Shown here: positions 11,354-22,802 of the stretch, piece by piece
Layout: each line of letters opens with the position of its first letter
How positions within the stretch are numbered: the stretch's first letter is position 1
NCBI GenBank assembly: GCA_033439255.1
Contig: CM065888.1
Location: 62,001 to 126,000, forward strand
Source of the DNA: Hericium rajendrae
Taxonomy: Eukaryota; Basidiomycota; Agaricomycetes; Russulales; Hericiaceae
Reading direction: 5' to 3'
Length of the DNA: 64,000 nt
Notes under the pieces: generated by a model
What the model saw: the letters and a program-made list of their open reading frames with translations, nothing else
What the model was told of the DNA's origin: nothing
The model's database searches: none
Translations under genes and position numbers: made by a program

Positions 11354-11639
11354 GGTGGGTCCTGTAGAGTTCAGGGGTGAGAGAAAAAAAACGGCAGAGA
11401 CAGGGTCAGATGTGGGTCGGATGCGTAGGTGGGAGGGTAAAGGACAGGCATAGGCCGTGGCGCCCATGAGGTAGGTACTTGTACGTGTGAAGAGAACGTG
11501 CGTGACCACGTGGCGCGCACTGGGTTGAAGGGCCAGCCAGGATCTGAGAAATAACTGACCCACATCTGCTCCGGGCGCCTCGCAATTACGTAGGTAGCCG
11601 TGCGATCAGCGGGCGGGGGTAGGTCAACGCAGCGGGTGA

Positions 11640-11835
11640 TGGGTTGGTTTACGACGGTGGCAGTGTCTTTGAAAACATTAGAGTGAAAGTTCAAATTATA
11701 ATTGAAATGCTTGGATGGAAGGCAGAGTAGGGTCATAAGAATGATGGCGGGCCTGATGGCAGACTGCGACATTTTGTTCCTAAGACATGCAGGGCGCGGC
11801 ATGCGGTGATTGGCCGAAACGCAGCAGCTCAAACC
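11640..11835 (+). repeat. Orphan plus-strand copy of the GRF-gene last intron/exon border
   Basis: The segment TTTGAAAACATTAGAGTGAAAG ... TTTTGTTCCTAAGACATGCAGGGCG matches the last intron of copies a and b but in plus orientation and without flanking coding exons. It supports local inversion and duplication of this gene family. Confidence 0.55.
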
Positions 11836-11904
11836 CACTAGCGGTACAGCAGCAGTGTTTAGTGGCAGACTGTGGAAAGATATGTAGGCAATTGCCCGGG
11901 CAGC

Positions 11905-12981
11905 TCATTGTCCACTGAACGCCTTCTCAAATTCCTCCAGCGTGGCCCTTAAGGAAGAGTTCTCCTCCTTCAGCTCTTGGCACTGTTCCTGCAGTGCTTG
12001 GATAACGACCATCTTTTTTCGAGGAGCATCCCTTTCTGCACCTCTAACTCCTCGGCCTGCCTGCTCGCTGCATTACTCAGCACTGGTGGCAAAGAAAAGC
12101 ACGCCGCACTCACACTGAAACACGGGCCTTCAGACGTGAAACACTATCCTGCCAAAGGCCCAGTCACAAAATTTGAGACGCAAAGGAGACAGGGAAAGCG
12201 TACTGATGAAGGTCCGTCCCCACCTTCCCTGCTGCCAGCCTTCTCCTTGCCTTTCTCCTTGCCTATCTCACTTTTTCGCGGGCTGACAAGCGAATACCTC
12301 CACGTCAGCAATTCTCCACCTGACCCGTCCCTTCCCGTCGCCTCCTCCTGCACTGGTGTTGCAGGAGACGATGGGCCAGCCATCACGCAACGCATGCGCC
12401 TAGGGCTGCTCCCATCTTGGGCGCCCTGGGCGCCGACCCGCTCACGCTTCCCGAGGACGGAGCCAGGCGAAGAATTTCCAGCCAGTCCCCACGACGGGCT
12501 GCTTTCCTGCCCTGTGGTTGATGTCTCGGGGCTCACCGGCCGCCGTTCTGTGCCAAACCTGTCAGCTTGCCCGCCACGCAGGCAAAGAACGCATACCCTG
12601 CTGCCGCTCCTTCCGTAACTGCTGCATGTCCTCTTGGACCCGCGCCCACGCGTCTGTGTATGCCTTTGAGGGCGGAAGACGGTGCTGGCGGCCGTCCAGT
12701 GCGCAGTCATATACTGGGCCAAGGCATCACCCACAGCTTTGGCAGACCGATCTCGAGCAACAGCACGCACCACGGAACCCGCATGGCTTTGGGTCACTGT
12801 CATGTCGGTAGCCGCCTTTGTTGAACCAGCGACAGATCCATGTGATCTTGTCCTTGTTGGGCCCTTGCTTTGAGCGCACGCCTTTCGCCATACAGGGCGG
12901 TGTGCACCAGCACATGACCAGTAGGTGGTTGGGGTCAATAGTAACTGCAACAGTTTGTTGTGAGCCGGTAAAGCGAGACAT
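11905..12981 (-). pseudogene. GRF zinc finger + coiled-coil gene, frameshifted (copy c)
   Basis: Minus-strand exon 1 starts MSRFTGSQQTVAV and carries CWCTPPCMAKGVRSKQGPNK ... ITWICRWFNKGG ... KPCGF. This follows the GRF finger plan (CxC, GPN-K, W-x-C, PCGF), followed by a GTGCGT donor near 12764. The far end encodes coiled coil: EVQKGMLLEK in one frame, then QALQEQCQELKEENSSLRAT and EFEKAFSGQ-stop (11907-11905) in another. The change happens at an A6 run (about 12016-12022), where copy b stays in frame (EVQKEILIEKTVAIQ). So there is a one-base slip, from mutation or sequencing error. The middle part is low-complexity and its exon limits are unclear. Confidence 0.5.
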
Positions 12982-12984
12982 GGC

Positions 12985-13995
12985 AGCAGAAGATGAAACA
13001 CAGGCCGTGCTTTCTCAGCATACCCTGCTGCGCATGGTCAAGCTCGATATCGATGCATCGTGCACCAGCCAGCCACGCGAGTGCTCCGGCAACTGGAACA
13101 GCTTAATTTGGCAGGGCACGTTTCCAGTGGCTTGGGGTTGTGTGTTTATCGATCGGGCCGTTAGCGCTTGCCTATCTACCCATCGATTTTCACCGATCTA
13201 TTGAGCTTTGTTTCTCGGGGATGGGATTTCCAAATTTGGAAACGGGGTTGTCAGACGATTGAGAACCTCTCTGATGCGAGCTGGCCCGCGTGTATGCGAA
13301 AATTGTCGATTGAAAGCAGCATATGGCGTCTGCATGAAAGCTGCTTGGCTCCTTGCCAAGTGACCGGCATCTGCTCCGAACACGTTGCAATGACGTACAA
13401 GGCGCGCAGTTAGTCGTGCGATCAGCGTGGGGATGGCGAGGCTGCCGGGGCCATGGCTGCCTTTTGACGTTTCAACGGATAATTAGAGGGCACCTGTCGG
13501 GCACGTTGGCCGTGCGGTGGCCGCACGGAGATGAAAAGGCTGCGGCGCCCGTTGCGGCCTTGTGGCGTTTGAATGGGGTATTTAACGGTAGCTCGCAGGC
13601 ATCTTCTTTCCAAAGCCAACCTTCCCAGCGACCCCCCTCTTTCTTGCTTTCCAGCATGGACCAATGCTATGGTGAGCGACTCATTTTGTGTTTACGTTGG
13701 AGCGGGCAGCCCGGTGACCTCATTCGCTGGAGTCGTGGTGGGAGGCTGCCGCGCCCTCACGAGGGCCCAGCTGGCGTTTTGTCTGGAACCATCGGACAGG
13801 GCACGCGGCTCTTTTTCTGCATGGAACTACGTGCTGACTGTGTCTGATCCCGCGCAGATCAGGGGCAGGCCTCAGCAGGCATAGCTGGCGCCGTATGTCA
13901 GGTATTTTCTCTTTTTTCCACAGGCCCTGACGCACACGAAGGATGGAGACATCCCAGCGCAGGTCATTCAGACACAAGCCAGCTTGTTCGCTTTG
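12985..13995. other. Intergenic; probable promoter side of the dioxygenase gene
   Basis: Holds a 16-bp CCAAATTTGG-centred palindrome at 13227-13242, the same motif as in the 4-6 kb block. A TATTTAA box lies at 13579-13585, about 80 bp before an ATG (13656) that starts a 63-codon open frame. A short 5' exon of the dioxygenase gene may lie here, but no splice join to it could be settled. Confidence 0.45.
13579..13585 (+). promoter_or_regulatory. TATA-like box upstream of dioxygenase gene
   Basis: TATTTAA in GC-rich surroundings, followed by a pyrimidine-rich CTTTCTTGCTTTCCAGC leader. Placement suggests a core promoter; unproven. Confidence 0.3.
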
Positions 13996-15600
13996 ATGGA
14001 TCGCGCGCTGCAGGATGCTGGCGCTGGCGGTGAGGCAGCTGCCGCCCAAGGGACAGGTGTGGCTGTGGAGGCGTCCGCCAGTGGCTGCGAGGCTGGCTTT
14101 GGCAGCATCGACACGGCGGCTGTGCCCCAGGATCTTGGCTCCACGGGCATGTCGCGCCCAGCTGCCCCGCTTGCACGCATCGCTGCCAGTGCCACACCTT
14201 TCCCACCTCCGACCAGCCTCTCCCCGGGCCAACTTCCTGCAGATCCCCAAGCCGTACCTTCAGCAACAGTCGCAGATAAGGAACGGGCCACGAAGGCAGT
14301 GTTCGACGAAGGTGGTGGCAAAGAGAAAGGAAGCGATAACCGCCATCGCCGTAGACGAGAGGCCAACAGGGAGGCCTGCAGCGCCTTCGACTTCAAGCTC
14401 AAGCCCCGAATCGCTGAGAGGCATGCAATGCCTCCAGCTATTGAAGTCAACTGCAAAGCTAGCGACTTTTCTGCCACCCAGAATGCATACGTGGGGAAGC
14501 GTCAAGCCAGAATCGGGACGGGGCCATTGTCTATCGAGCAGCTGAACAACCTCGGCTTCGATATTATCCCATGGGATGGACGGTAAGTGTCCATGCTGGC
14601 TGCGCGGTTTTTGTTCACGCGTCCCTCTTCAAAGTTATCCGATGGAGGCGCTTGACCTCATGAAGTATGGGATCGCCCATTTCCTTGGCCAACCCAATGA
14701 CCCTGGTTGGCCAACAGTGGCGGCGGAGGCGGCCACAGCCCTCGAACAGGTTCGTGTAGATGGAAACCTGGAGCCCGGGCTGAAATCGTCCGGCAAACGG
14801 GGCATCTTTGCTGCGCTATCCGCAGGCATTTCGCACGCCCCCATGAGCAGTAGGCCGGTAAGCCCGTTGTTTCCCATACGAGGCGCCTGGCTGATAAGGG
14901 AGGTGCAGGTGCCGGGGTACCGCAAGAATACGAAGAAGAACCAGGAGCTGGTCGACCGGCTGGTCGCGACGCCAGCAATCAAGCGAATTGCGGCGTATGG
15001 AAGCAGCAAGTATTCATTTTCCTGTTTGTGGGCCTATGCTGATTTTGGCATCCAGAGTCCTTGGCATACTGCGCACCTAAAGTCTACAAGCACTACGCTG
15101 ATCACCTCAAACCTATATATGAGGACTACAAACTGACGCCGCTGTTCAAAGAGAGCATCTTCCCCTCCACCAACTTCAACCTGGGGCCCGCCACTGCATG
15201 CTGCATTCACGTGGACTCGCAGAACGTCCCTTACGGATATTGCCAAATTACGGCTTTGGGGAACTTCGACCCAAAGAAAGGTGGCCACCTCGTCTTCTGG
15301 GACCTTGGCTTTGCCGTGGAGTTCCCCCCGGGCGCCAGCGTCCTGATTCCCTCTGCCTGTTTGAGGCATGGGAACACGCCAATCCAGCCTGGTGAAACCA
15401 GGTATTCTTTTACCCAGTACTGCCCTGGCGCCCTGATCCAGTGGCAGTGCTGCGGCAACCGTCCGGTCGGCAAAATGACTCCGGCGGAAAGAGAGGAAGT
15501 GGACGGGCCTAGCGGCGCTCGTCGTGAGAAGTGCAGGCGGCTTTTCTCCAACTATTACGAGCTGGCTGCTGACCAGCGTGAAGTTTTCGGCTCCCCGTAG
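13996..15600 (+). CDS. TET/JBP-type 2-oxoglutarate/Fe(II) dioxygenase (putative 5-methylcytosine oxidase)
   Basis: Exons 13996-14582, 14635-15005 and 15056-15600 join in phase; the second intron (15006-15055) must use a GC donor (GCAAGT). The catalytic double-stranded beta-helix lies in exon 3. CIHVDSQN supplies the Fe(II) ligands His (15208) and Asp (15214), SACLRHGN the second His (15367), and ETRYSFTQY the Arg (15400) for 2-oxoglutarate. GNFDPKKGGHLVFWDLGFAV and EFPPGASVLIPSA are the signature strands of the fungal TET/JBP family. The 5' exon(s) are unresolved; 13996 is the first in-frame ATG. Such enzymes oxidise 5mC in DNA in the nucleus, and in basidiomycetes many copies are associated with KDZ transposons (established for the family). 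The N-terminal part is Ala/Pro-rich with a basic RHRRRREANRE patch. All catalytic residues are present. Confidence 0.85.
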
Positions 15601-17875
15601 AAGCTCCTATTATGTAAATATCTGTCGATCTTTACGTACTGTTTCTAGGAATACGCCTGCTTCCCAGCTGCCTGCCTTCTGCAATAGCACTAGGCTCGTT
15701 CCCAGCCGGCTCCAGGTGATCTCATAAATGAGGTGACACTTCTGTGGAAGCGGCTGGGCCCATCCGTCGGCATTTTGGTGGATGCGTCGTTTCTCCGCCC
15801 AATCCAAAGCTCGTCTTCGCGAAAAATGGGCCTCAACTTCGAAAAAAGGTCCCTAGAGTCAGTAAATGAAAGATGAATTCGAGTTTTTCTAAAAAAAAAA
15901 AATGCCACTTCGTGGACTTCGACAAGGTGCGAGATCACTACCCAGAAGTGCTGGGTGTATAGGCAGGTACCACCACGGTGGCAGCCTGTCGATGAGATCA
16001 ACTGGCGTGCCTACGCTTGGCTGTCATGGGTGATATGTCTGATGACAACTGGGGAGTTTATTAAGGCCGAAGCTAGTCGATCCGACTGTGACGCAACGAG
16101 GCAGAGCCACGTGGTCGACATCCCGAGCCGTGCCAGAGATCCCTTGCTCGGAGAGCAGGCTCTCCAGTCTCACAATGCTGTGTGAAATCGTGCAGGCACA
16201 GCGTCCTCGAACAAACAAATGCCTTATTAGGATAAAATTTCCTTTTCTGCTTCGAATGACGTCAACTGTGATCTCATGTTGAAGTCATCGTGTTGGGCAC
16301 TGGCTACTCACTGACTGCGCAACTCATCGCACTGGCATACAAACCAGACCGTCGGGTATTGAGCACGAATGCACTCCAACACTCTTATTGGTACTTATGG
16401 GCGAGGTAATGCGCGACTCTGGCTTCAGAGCTTTGATCCCTCAACGGCTGACTATTCATCCTCAGCTAACCTTGATCCTGGCATTGTCAAAGAGAATTCG
16501 AACGAAAAACTAGATACTGGCGTTATAAAGAGAGGCACATCACATGATAATGTCCAATTTCAGAAGATGATCGATGACCTCCAGGTTGGCCACCGTCAGG
16601 CCTTCCAGCTGAACTCGAACTCCGAGCAAGGGCTCCGCCGGCGGCGGCGGCACTCGAGTCTTGGCAAACCGAGCACAAGAAGCCTGAGACACGTGGCACG
16701 TTTTTGTGCGTGGCTATCGACCAGCTGCGGCCAAGATGAGGGAGCCCATTCCCGGGCGGGCACAAGAGTACCTTCACAAGGCCTATCACGAAGCCACTCC
16801 CCTGGCTGATGGAGGCCAGCAGCCTTGCCTTCGGTAATGCTTCGAGTGCCTTGCGAAGACAAGCTTTCCGGCCACAGGAGCATCTCAGACGACAGCAGTT
16901 GCCCCGGCCAAATCTGCCAACAACTGACTCCCGGGGCCTCTTGCAACTGACCAAGCGCATTCGGCCAGCACCAGCGCAGCGAGCAGGCCTTGGCGAACAC
17001 GGACTGAAGGGCACTGGGTGAGGGAAAGGTGGCTGCGCGGAGCCGCGGGAGCAGGAGGAGGGGTGTGGGAAGTCCTGGCGGTGCGCCAGCTCCTTGGCTG
17101 CCTGGGAGGGAGCAGGGGGGGGCCTGCCGCCAGGCCATGGCTGTCTACAGTGATGACTCAGCAGAGCTGCCCACAGGGCAAAGCCACCTTGTGCTGCCAG
17201 CTCCAGGGCACATGCCAGGCACTCAGACAACGATTTTTTGCACTGGCAAACAGAGAGACCAGAGAGCAGGCCTGCAGGCCAGAAAATGGGCGGGCGCCTT
17301 CCAAATGGCAACGCCCATTCAACACCCCGATGTACTCGAAGTCGTTGCTCACAGATTTATGAATGAGGGGCAGGTAGTTTGGTTTGCGTGCTGGGTTCAA
17401 ACTCTGGCCACGCGCCTTCGTTCGAGCTAAGGAAGAATGGGCAGAGAGGGGAGTGGGCGCGGTCGCCGGGGCAGCATCGCCAGGGTAGAGCCTGCCCATC
17501 GCCCGGCCGCATGGCCATGAGCCGCAAGGGGCTGCCCACAGGTATGACAGGGGATGGGATGGGCCGCCGAACCCCTACGTGGCCTCACCGCCAGCCGGAG
17601 TGGCGGCCAGCAGATGCCACCAGGCCTGTGGGACAGGCCCATTTTTACACCCTTCCCATGAGGCGTAGGATTACCTGCCCCTCCAGCCTGCCTGCAAACA
17701 AACCTCCGCCGTTTGGCTCGGGGCAGGTGCTCAGCATCATCAGGGCCGCTGTGGCTTCCCATCAGAGCGCCGGCAGGCTGGCCTGGCCCCTGCCAGCCAT
17801 CGAACTGGGGTCCCCTTTGAGCCGCAGGGACCAGGAGGTGAGGGTAGGCTTCAGCCATCGCAGCAGGCATCTTCC
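15601..17875. other. 2.3 kb without a supported gene
   Basis: GC-rich, with long overlapping open frames on both strands (for example 16523-17311 minus and 16369-16809 plus). Their composition is low-complexity (Arg/Pro/Ser/Cys) and none shows a motif. The stretch 16480-16620 (KMIDDLQVGHRQAFQLNS-like) is the most protein-like piece and may be a decayed coding remnant. Confidence 0.45.
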
Positions 17876-17879
17876 ATCC

Positions 17880-18575
17880 TCTGCGACACCGCCGTCGGCT
17901 GATAGCAGCCGCCAGCAGACGCCGCGAACCCAACCCCACGTCGCCGTCGGTTGATAGCAGCCGCCAGCAAGACGTCGTGCACCCTCTGCCACGTCGCCGT
18001 CGGTTGATAGCAGCCGCCAGCAGACGCCGCGAACCCTCTGCCACGTCGCCGTCGGCTGATAGCAGCCGCCAGCAGACGCCGCGAACCCAACCCCACGTCG
18101 CCGTCGGTTGATAGCAGCCGCCAGCAGACGCCGCGAACCCTCTGCCACGTCGCCGTCGGCTGATAGCAGCCGCCAGTAGACGCCGCGAACCCAACCCCAC
18201 GTCGCCGTCGGTTGATAGCAGCCGCCAGCGAGACGTCGTGCACCCTCTGCCACGTCGCCGTCGGTTGATAGCAGCCGCCAGCAGACGCCGCGAACCCAAC
18301 CCCGCGTCGCCGTCGGTTGATAGCAGCCGCCAGCAAGACGCCGTCGCCGTCGGCTGATAGCAGCCGCCAGCAAGACGCCGTGCACCCAACCCCACGTCGC
18401 CTTCGGCTGATAGCAGCCGCGAGCAGACGTCGTGAACCCAACCCCACGTCGCCTTCGGCTGATAGCAGCCGCCAGCAGACACCGTGAACCCAACCCCACG
18501 TCACCGTTGGTTGACAGCAGCCGCCAGCAGAGATCGCGGGGGACAGGGTAGCAGCTGCTAGCAGACGTCGAGGAG
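17880..18575. repeat. 52/53-bp minisatellite array 1
   Basis: About 13 tandem units of GTCGCCGTCGGTTGATAGCA + GCCGCCAGCAGACGCCGCGA + ACCCAACCCCAC-like sequence. Units are 52 bp (CAGCAGACG) or 53 bp (CAGCAAGACG), with an alternative tail (ACCCTCTGCCAC) in some. Because units lack stops on the minus strand and are not multiples of three, long open frames run through all minus frames. These are not genes. A near-identical array lies at 22803-24305. Confidence 0.95.
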
Positions 18576-18589
18576 GAGGGATGGCGGGA

Positions 18590-18755
18590 GGAAAGAGAGA
18601 AGACAGTGCCAGCAAAGACGAACCGCCAGCGAGTGCAATCAATCAGTGGCTGTGCAGATTTACCTATATCGGGTGACCACGATCTCCGCATGTCGGTCCG
18701 GCGTTGACTCGTGCCATGAGATTGGCTCATTAGTAAGTGGATCTTGATCTCTTGA
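18590..18755. repeat. Conserved non-coding block after array 1
   Basis: Runs from AGAGAGAAGACAGTGCCAGC through GCAATCAATCAGTGGCTGTG to GTAAGTGGATCTTGATCTCT. It recurs almost unchanged at 24335-24500 after array 2. In both places a family X gene begins 300-720 bp downstream, so it may hold shared regulatory DNA or a duplication border. Confidence 0.85.
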
Positions 18756-19470
18756 TAGTATGCATCTGGGCGGCGTAAGTCAGCGCAAGTTGTGCCGGCC
18801 GCCACCGGAATTTACGAGATGGGATTTTGGCGAAGAGTCGTTCCTGAGGGCCGCAAGGGGACAGGAACGAAGGAGAAGAGGAGAATTTGGCCACATTCCG
18901 GTGCCCCGTCCGGTGACCTTTTCGATGAGGTGGCCTGAACGGAAACATGGTTGACGAAGGGAGACGTTGCTCGTGGCCTAGGATGTGGTTTCAAATGGCA
19001 AAACTACCAGACTTCATCTGCGGCACCACCATAACATCATCTGCAGCGAGCAAGAATTCTTGGACTCCCGCTCAAAAGAGTCTGAGACAGTGAGGAAATG
19101 GACTCCATTGGAAGAGGTTTTGGTACATAATTGCACACAAGACATACCAAGGGCACATCGCGATGGCATTGGATACCACGTGATAAAGCGCGAGGGGTGG
19201 CAAACAAACACAAAGACGTGCCCCATAAACCGTTGATCTCTTGCAGTTTTTGGTGGAGGTGGTAGGTGGTCAGCGGACCAACAGGGAAAAGTAACAAGGC
19301 GGGATGCCATCTGCGAGCGCGAGCCACGTGGCTGTGCTCGAGGGCCGGTGTACGCCGAGCTTCCACCCATATTTCCATTTTTAGTGGCAGAATATATGTA
19401 GCAGGCGCCGAGGCCTCAAAACAAACCGTGCCATCGATTGATTGCAGATCACTCCTCGACTACAACAGCC

Positions 19471-21581
19471 ATGGCCTCCAAACCTTCATCTTCCAGCACG
19501 GAGGAAGTGTACGTCCGCCAGGAGGATCTGAATTCCCTCACATTTTTGTTCCCCCGGCCGGAGAAGGTGCCTAAGAAAGCCCCGCGTTGGACGCATAGGT
19601 TGGTGCAAGGAATGGGGAATGACAAAGCAAAAGAGTTCCACCTCTACCAAACTCGTTTTGAGGTAGACCGAAAGGCAGGCCTTATTCACATGCGCAAGAA
19701 GGGCGAGCTCGAGATCGGCGACATCCCCCCCTGCTATTTTAGCATCGCACGGTTCCTCGTCAAAATACAGAATGAATGCGTCTGGCAGCGAGTTGCCCTG
19801 GAGGAGGAGAAGGCAAAGGGGAGGGTAGAGTCCAGCATCGCGGACACGTACCTTGTCCACACGGATGCGCAGTATCACTTCTATTTCAACACCCTCATGC
19901 TGGCGGTCGAGGGAAGGTCTGGGAACCACAGTGAAAGGTGGCCTTTGCTAGATGCATGGGCCTTGCTTCAGTACCATGGCCAGGGCCCTATGGTGCAGGA
20001 GGATGTCACGAAGTGGCCAAAATTGGAGGCCCTTAGGAAACTCGGCGACCCCCTGAAGTTTGGTGCGTGGTTTGGCTGCAGCAACGGCATGGGATATGCT
20101 GAGGATTCTCGCAGATGACCTGGAAAACAAGTACAACTGGGCGGCGTGGGCCCAGGGAGAAGAGAAACACCGAGCTGCTAGGATAGCCATATTCTCCTCT
20201 TGCCCGTTCCGCGACCAGAACTGGGTGCTTGATCGAGATGCAGTGCGAACGTGCAAGGAGCTGGGAGTGAGACTGGGGCCGGTGGACGTGTCAGATGACA
20301 TAGAAAGTGGTGACTGGCCTCCATTCGTGGAACTGACTCTTGAACACGCGAGGCAGCCAAATGCAGAGGTGCGAAAGGTAATGCCATAGTCTCAGGCTCT
20401 TCTGCTTTGAGACAGATCTGATTATCATGAATGCATCTGGCAATGATTAGATAGCGGAGGTAAGCTGCCGTTGGGGGAGCGTGCGATTTCATCCATCCTC
20501 ACTCTCTTCTTAGAAAGAGGCCAGTCAATTGCGGATGGAGCATCACCGGGGATGGGGCACGCCAGCACCCCACTCTACAGTAAGCCCGCGTTGTTGTGCT
20601 GCATGTTGAAATTCATCACTGTGCGGTAGATAATTGACATCGACAACGATGCCGTGGTTGACGGCAGCAGCGAGGAGAGCACAGAATCAGAGAAGGAAGA
20701 CGAGGGCAGCGGGGCTGGCCAGTCAGAAGAGGGTGAGACGGAGGTGAGCGATGCTTTATCTTTCCTTTTTTTCCCCACGTGATGGGGCTCCGGTCAAAGG
20801 CAGGCGGCAACCAGTTGCAACCAGGGCGGGAGGTATGTCCATATCAGACATTTACGGCCCTTTTTTTTAGACGGTGACGCGTCTGACACACAGGGTGGCG
20901 ATTCGGACGGCTGGGACAGCGATGACAGCTGGCACAGTGACAGCAAGGTAAGTGGTCATGGCATGCCCATAGACTTCTTTTTGATATCCAGCGACAGCAG
21001 CCCACCCCAACAAAGGAAAGGGACGAAGATAAGATGGACGAGGGAGGAAGGGGGGAGAAATCGGGTGAGGAGCGTGCGCCCACGCTTGCAGAGTCTGTCA
21101 CTGCCCCGGTGGAAGAAACCGACGTGGCAATGGCCGATATAGGGCAGGAAGCGAAGGTGTGTTTATACGAATCAAGATCACACCGGCTGTTGCTCTGATC
21201 CTGCACATACAAAGGAACTAAGCCCAGTTGTCACGAGCCCTGCCACTGTGTCTTTAGGTGGCACGTTTGGGGCCAATGGGCAGGACGCAATGGATATCGA
21301 ACAGGGTTCAGGCAATGATGGTGACCCTCAGGTCAGCCGTGGCCGGGTAAAGAGGGCTGGGCCGAGCATGGCGGTCAGCAACAAACACGAGCGACAGGTG
21401 CGTCAGTCGTATCCACGCAGTTCATAGTTGATTTGAAGCACTCACTCGTCACCTACATCCAGCTATCCGATCAGAAGCCCCCGGCCATGTCGCAGACGTT
21501 AAGCGACGCCGGAGAGACAACAGGGTCAGCCCTGCAGGGAAAAATAACATCTGGCAAACAGAAATGCCGGCGGGCAATTAA
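19471..21581 (+). CDS. Family X protein 1: unknown nuclear-type protein with acidic tail
   Basis: Not a family I can name. Exon 1 (19471-20062) gives a globular region (YVRQEDLNSLTFLFPRPEKV, CYFSIARFLVKIQNECVWQR, ESSIADTYLVHTDAQYHFYF). Exon 2 (20116-20377) adds DDLENKYNWAAWAQGEEKHR and WPPFVELTLEHARQPNAEVR. The intron 1 phase and site are identical in all three paralogues (24806 and 35826 genes). Later small exons are very acidic: DGSSEESTESEKEDEGSG, SDGWDSDDSWHSDSK, and ETDVAMADIGQEAK before a GTGTG donor. The last exon carries KRRRRDNRV and stops at 21579-21581. The KRRRRD tail is shared with copy 2 and resembles a nuclear localisation signal. Downstream exon limits are by hand and less certain. 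Lies after a minisatellite array and conserved block duplicated with copy 2. Confidence 0.65.
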
Positions 21582-22802
21582 GTAGATAGGTGGCAGGAGA
21601 GGGATAGCTGCCACATGGGTTTGGCCAAGGACTGCTGGCTGGAGATGATCAGGCCCGCCTCATAGCATCCACAAGGGTAGCATGTCAATAGCATTCAAAT
21701 AATGATTACACAACGTATGACATGAGGGGATGACATGAGTACTGTCTACAAGGGCCCATGGAAGTGACAGCCTGTTGAAGGTCCTGCGCACACCGTCGAG
21801 ACTTGCCTGCATGTTGCTGGGGCGGCGGTGAGGCCGTTTGTGTTGCTGCGTCTGGCACGCCCTGCGGGACCCGGCGTGCTTGGCGCACAGCATGCCCACG
21901 TGCTGGTGGGGGGGGGTCGCGTATATGTCCTTGATGACCCGCTCATGTCATTGGCAGCCTGCACGCGCGTTGCTATCGCTTGGCGGGCTATTGAGGCCCT
22001 GCGAGCTTTGCTGGCATCTGGCGGGGGGTGTGCGCACGTTGTTGGCACCTGACACATGGCCAGCATGGGTCGTAGGCACCTGCTATGTGTTGCTGCGCCA
22101 CCTGGGTTGGGGGGGGGGGGGGGGGGGGCTGCAGAATGTTTGCACATGCCTCTGGCAGGCGAACATAGACATGAGACGCCCGCTTCTGGCGCTGAGGGTG
22201 ATAGGCGCTGTTCAGGATAAGCGCTGACTTTGCAGGCTGCAGCAGGGGCGCATGGAGTGGCTAGCCCGCAAGCCGGTGTCGAAGGCGTACCGGGAGCCAA
22301 GGAGGGTGTGGGTAACATAGCGGGAAGCTTGCATGTGCCCAGATGGAGCACGGGAAGTTGTGGATCACACAGAGTCTTGAGGGGAGCAAAAGCGGGGGGT
22401 GGCGGGCGATATGTGGGAAGAAAGGAGAGGGGGCAGGGAGAACTCGGTAGTGGGATGGAGAGGAAGGGTGGGTGGTCACCTGTGTGTAGGCGGCGTGGAG
22501 GGGAGGCAAACCTACCTGCGCAGAATGCGGGACCGAGGAGGGATGGCCCGCCGTCCTGTGTGGCAGATTTCATGCCCCCCACCCTTTCCATTACGCAGAT
22601 GCCCTAGCTGCGGTGGGGGCCACCGTGTTTGCAGGATCCTGTGCCTGCATTGGTCGGGCATGGCCTAGGCACGGGCACCACGGGTGTTTTGTGGGTGCTT
22701 AGGTTCATCAGGGCCACGGCGGCTGCCATCAGAGCACCAGCACACATGCCTGGTGCGGACCAACCGAGAGGCGAACATAGGCATTTCGAACGGACGACAG
22801 CC
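21582..22802. other. Spacer between family X copy 1 and array 2
   Basis: GC-rich with a G20 tract at 22109-22128. Long frames (for example minus 21746-22591) are Pro/Ala/Ser-rich and overlap frames on the other strand, with no motifs. No gene supported. Confidence 0.5.
22109..22128. repeat. G20 homopolymer
   Basis: Twenty consecutive G. A possible quadruplex site or assembly weak point. Confidence 0.9.

Noticed and set aside
12144-13001. Single 285-codon minus-strand frame
   Set aside because: The GRF finger is in a different minus frame (12981 start), and the coiled-coil end is in others; this frame is a shadow.
16523-17311. 262-codon minus-strand frame
   Set aside because: Composition is Cys/Pro/Arg-rich, overlapping frames are open on the other strand, and there is no motif; kept only as possible decayed DNA.
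17427-18805. Long minus-strand open frames of 263-351 codons
   Set aside because: They run through the 52/53-bp minisatellite in three registers and repeat one peptide pattern; there is no domain and a plain cause for the open frame.
21746-22591. 281-codon minus-strand frame
   Set aside because: Pro/Ala/Ser low complexity through a G20 tract, with overlapping open frames on the plus strand.
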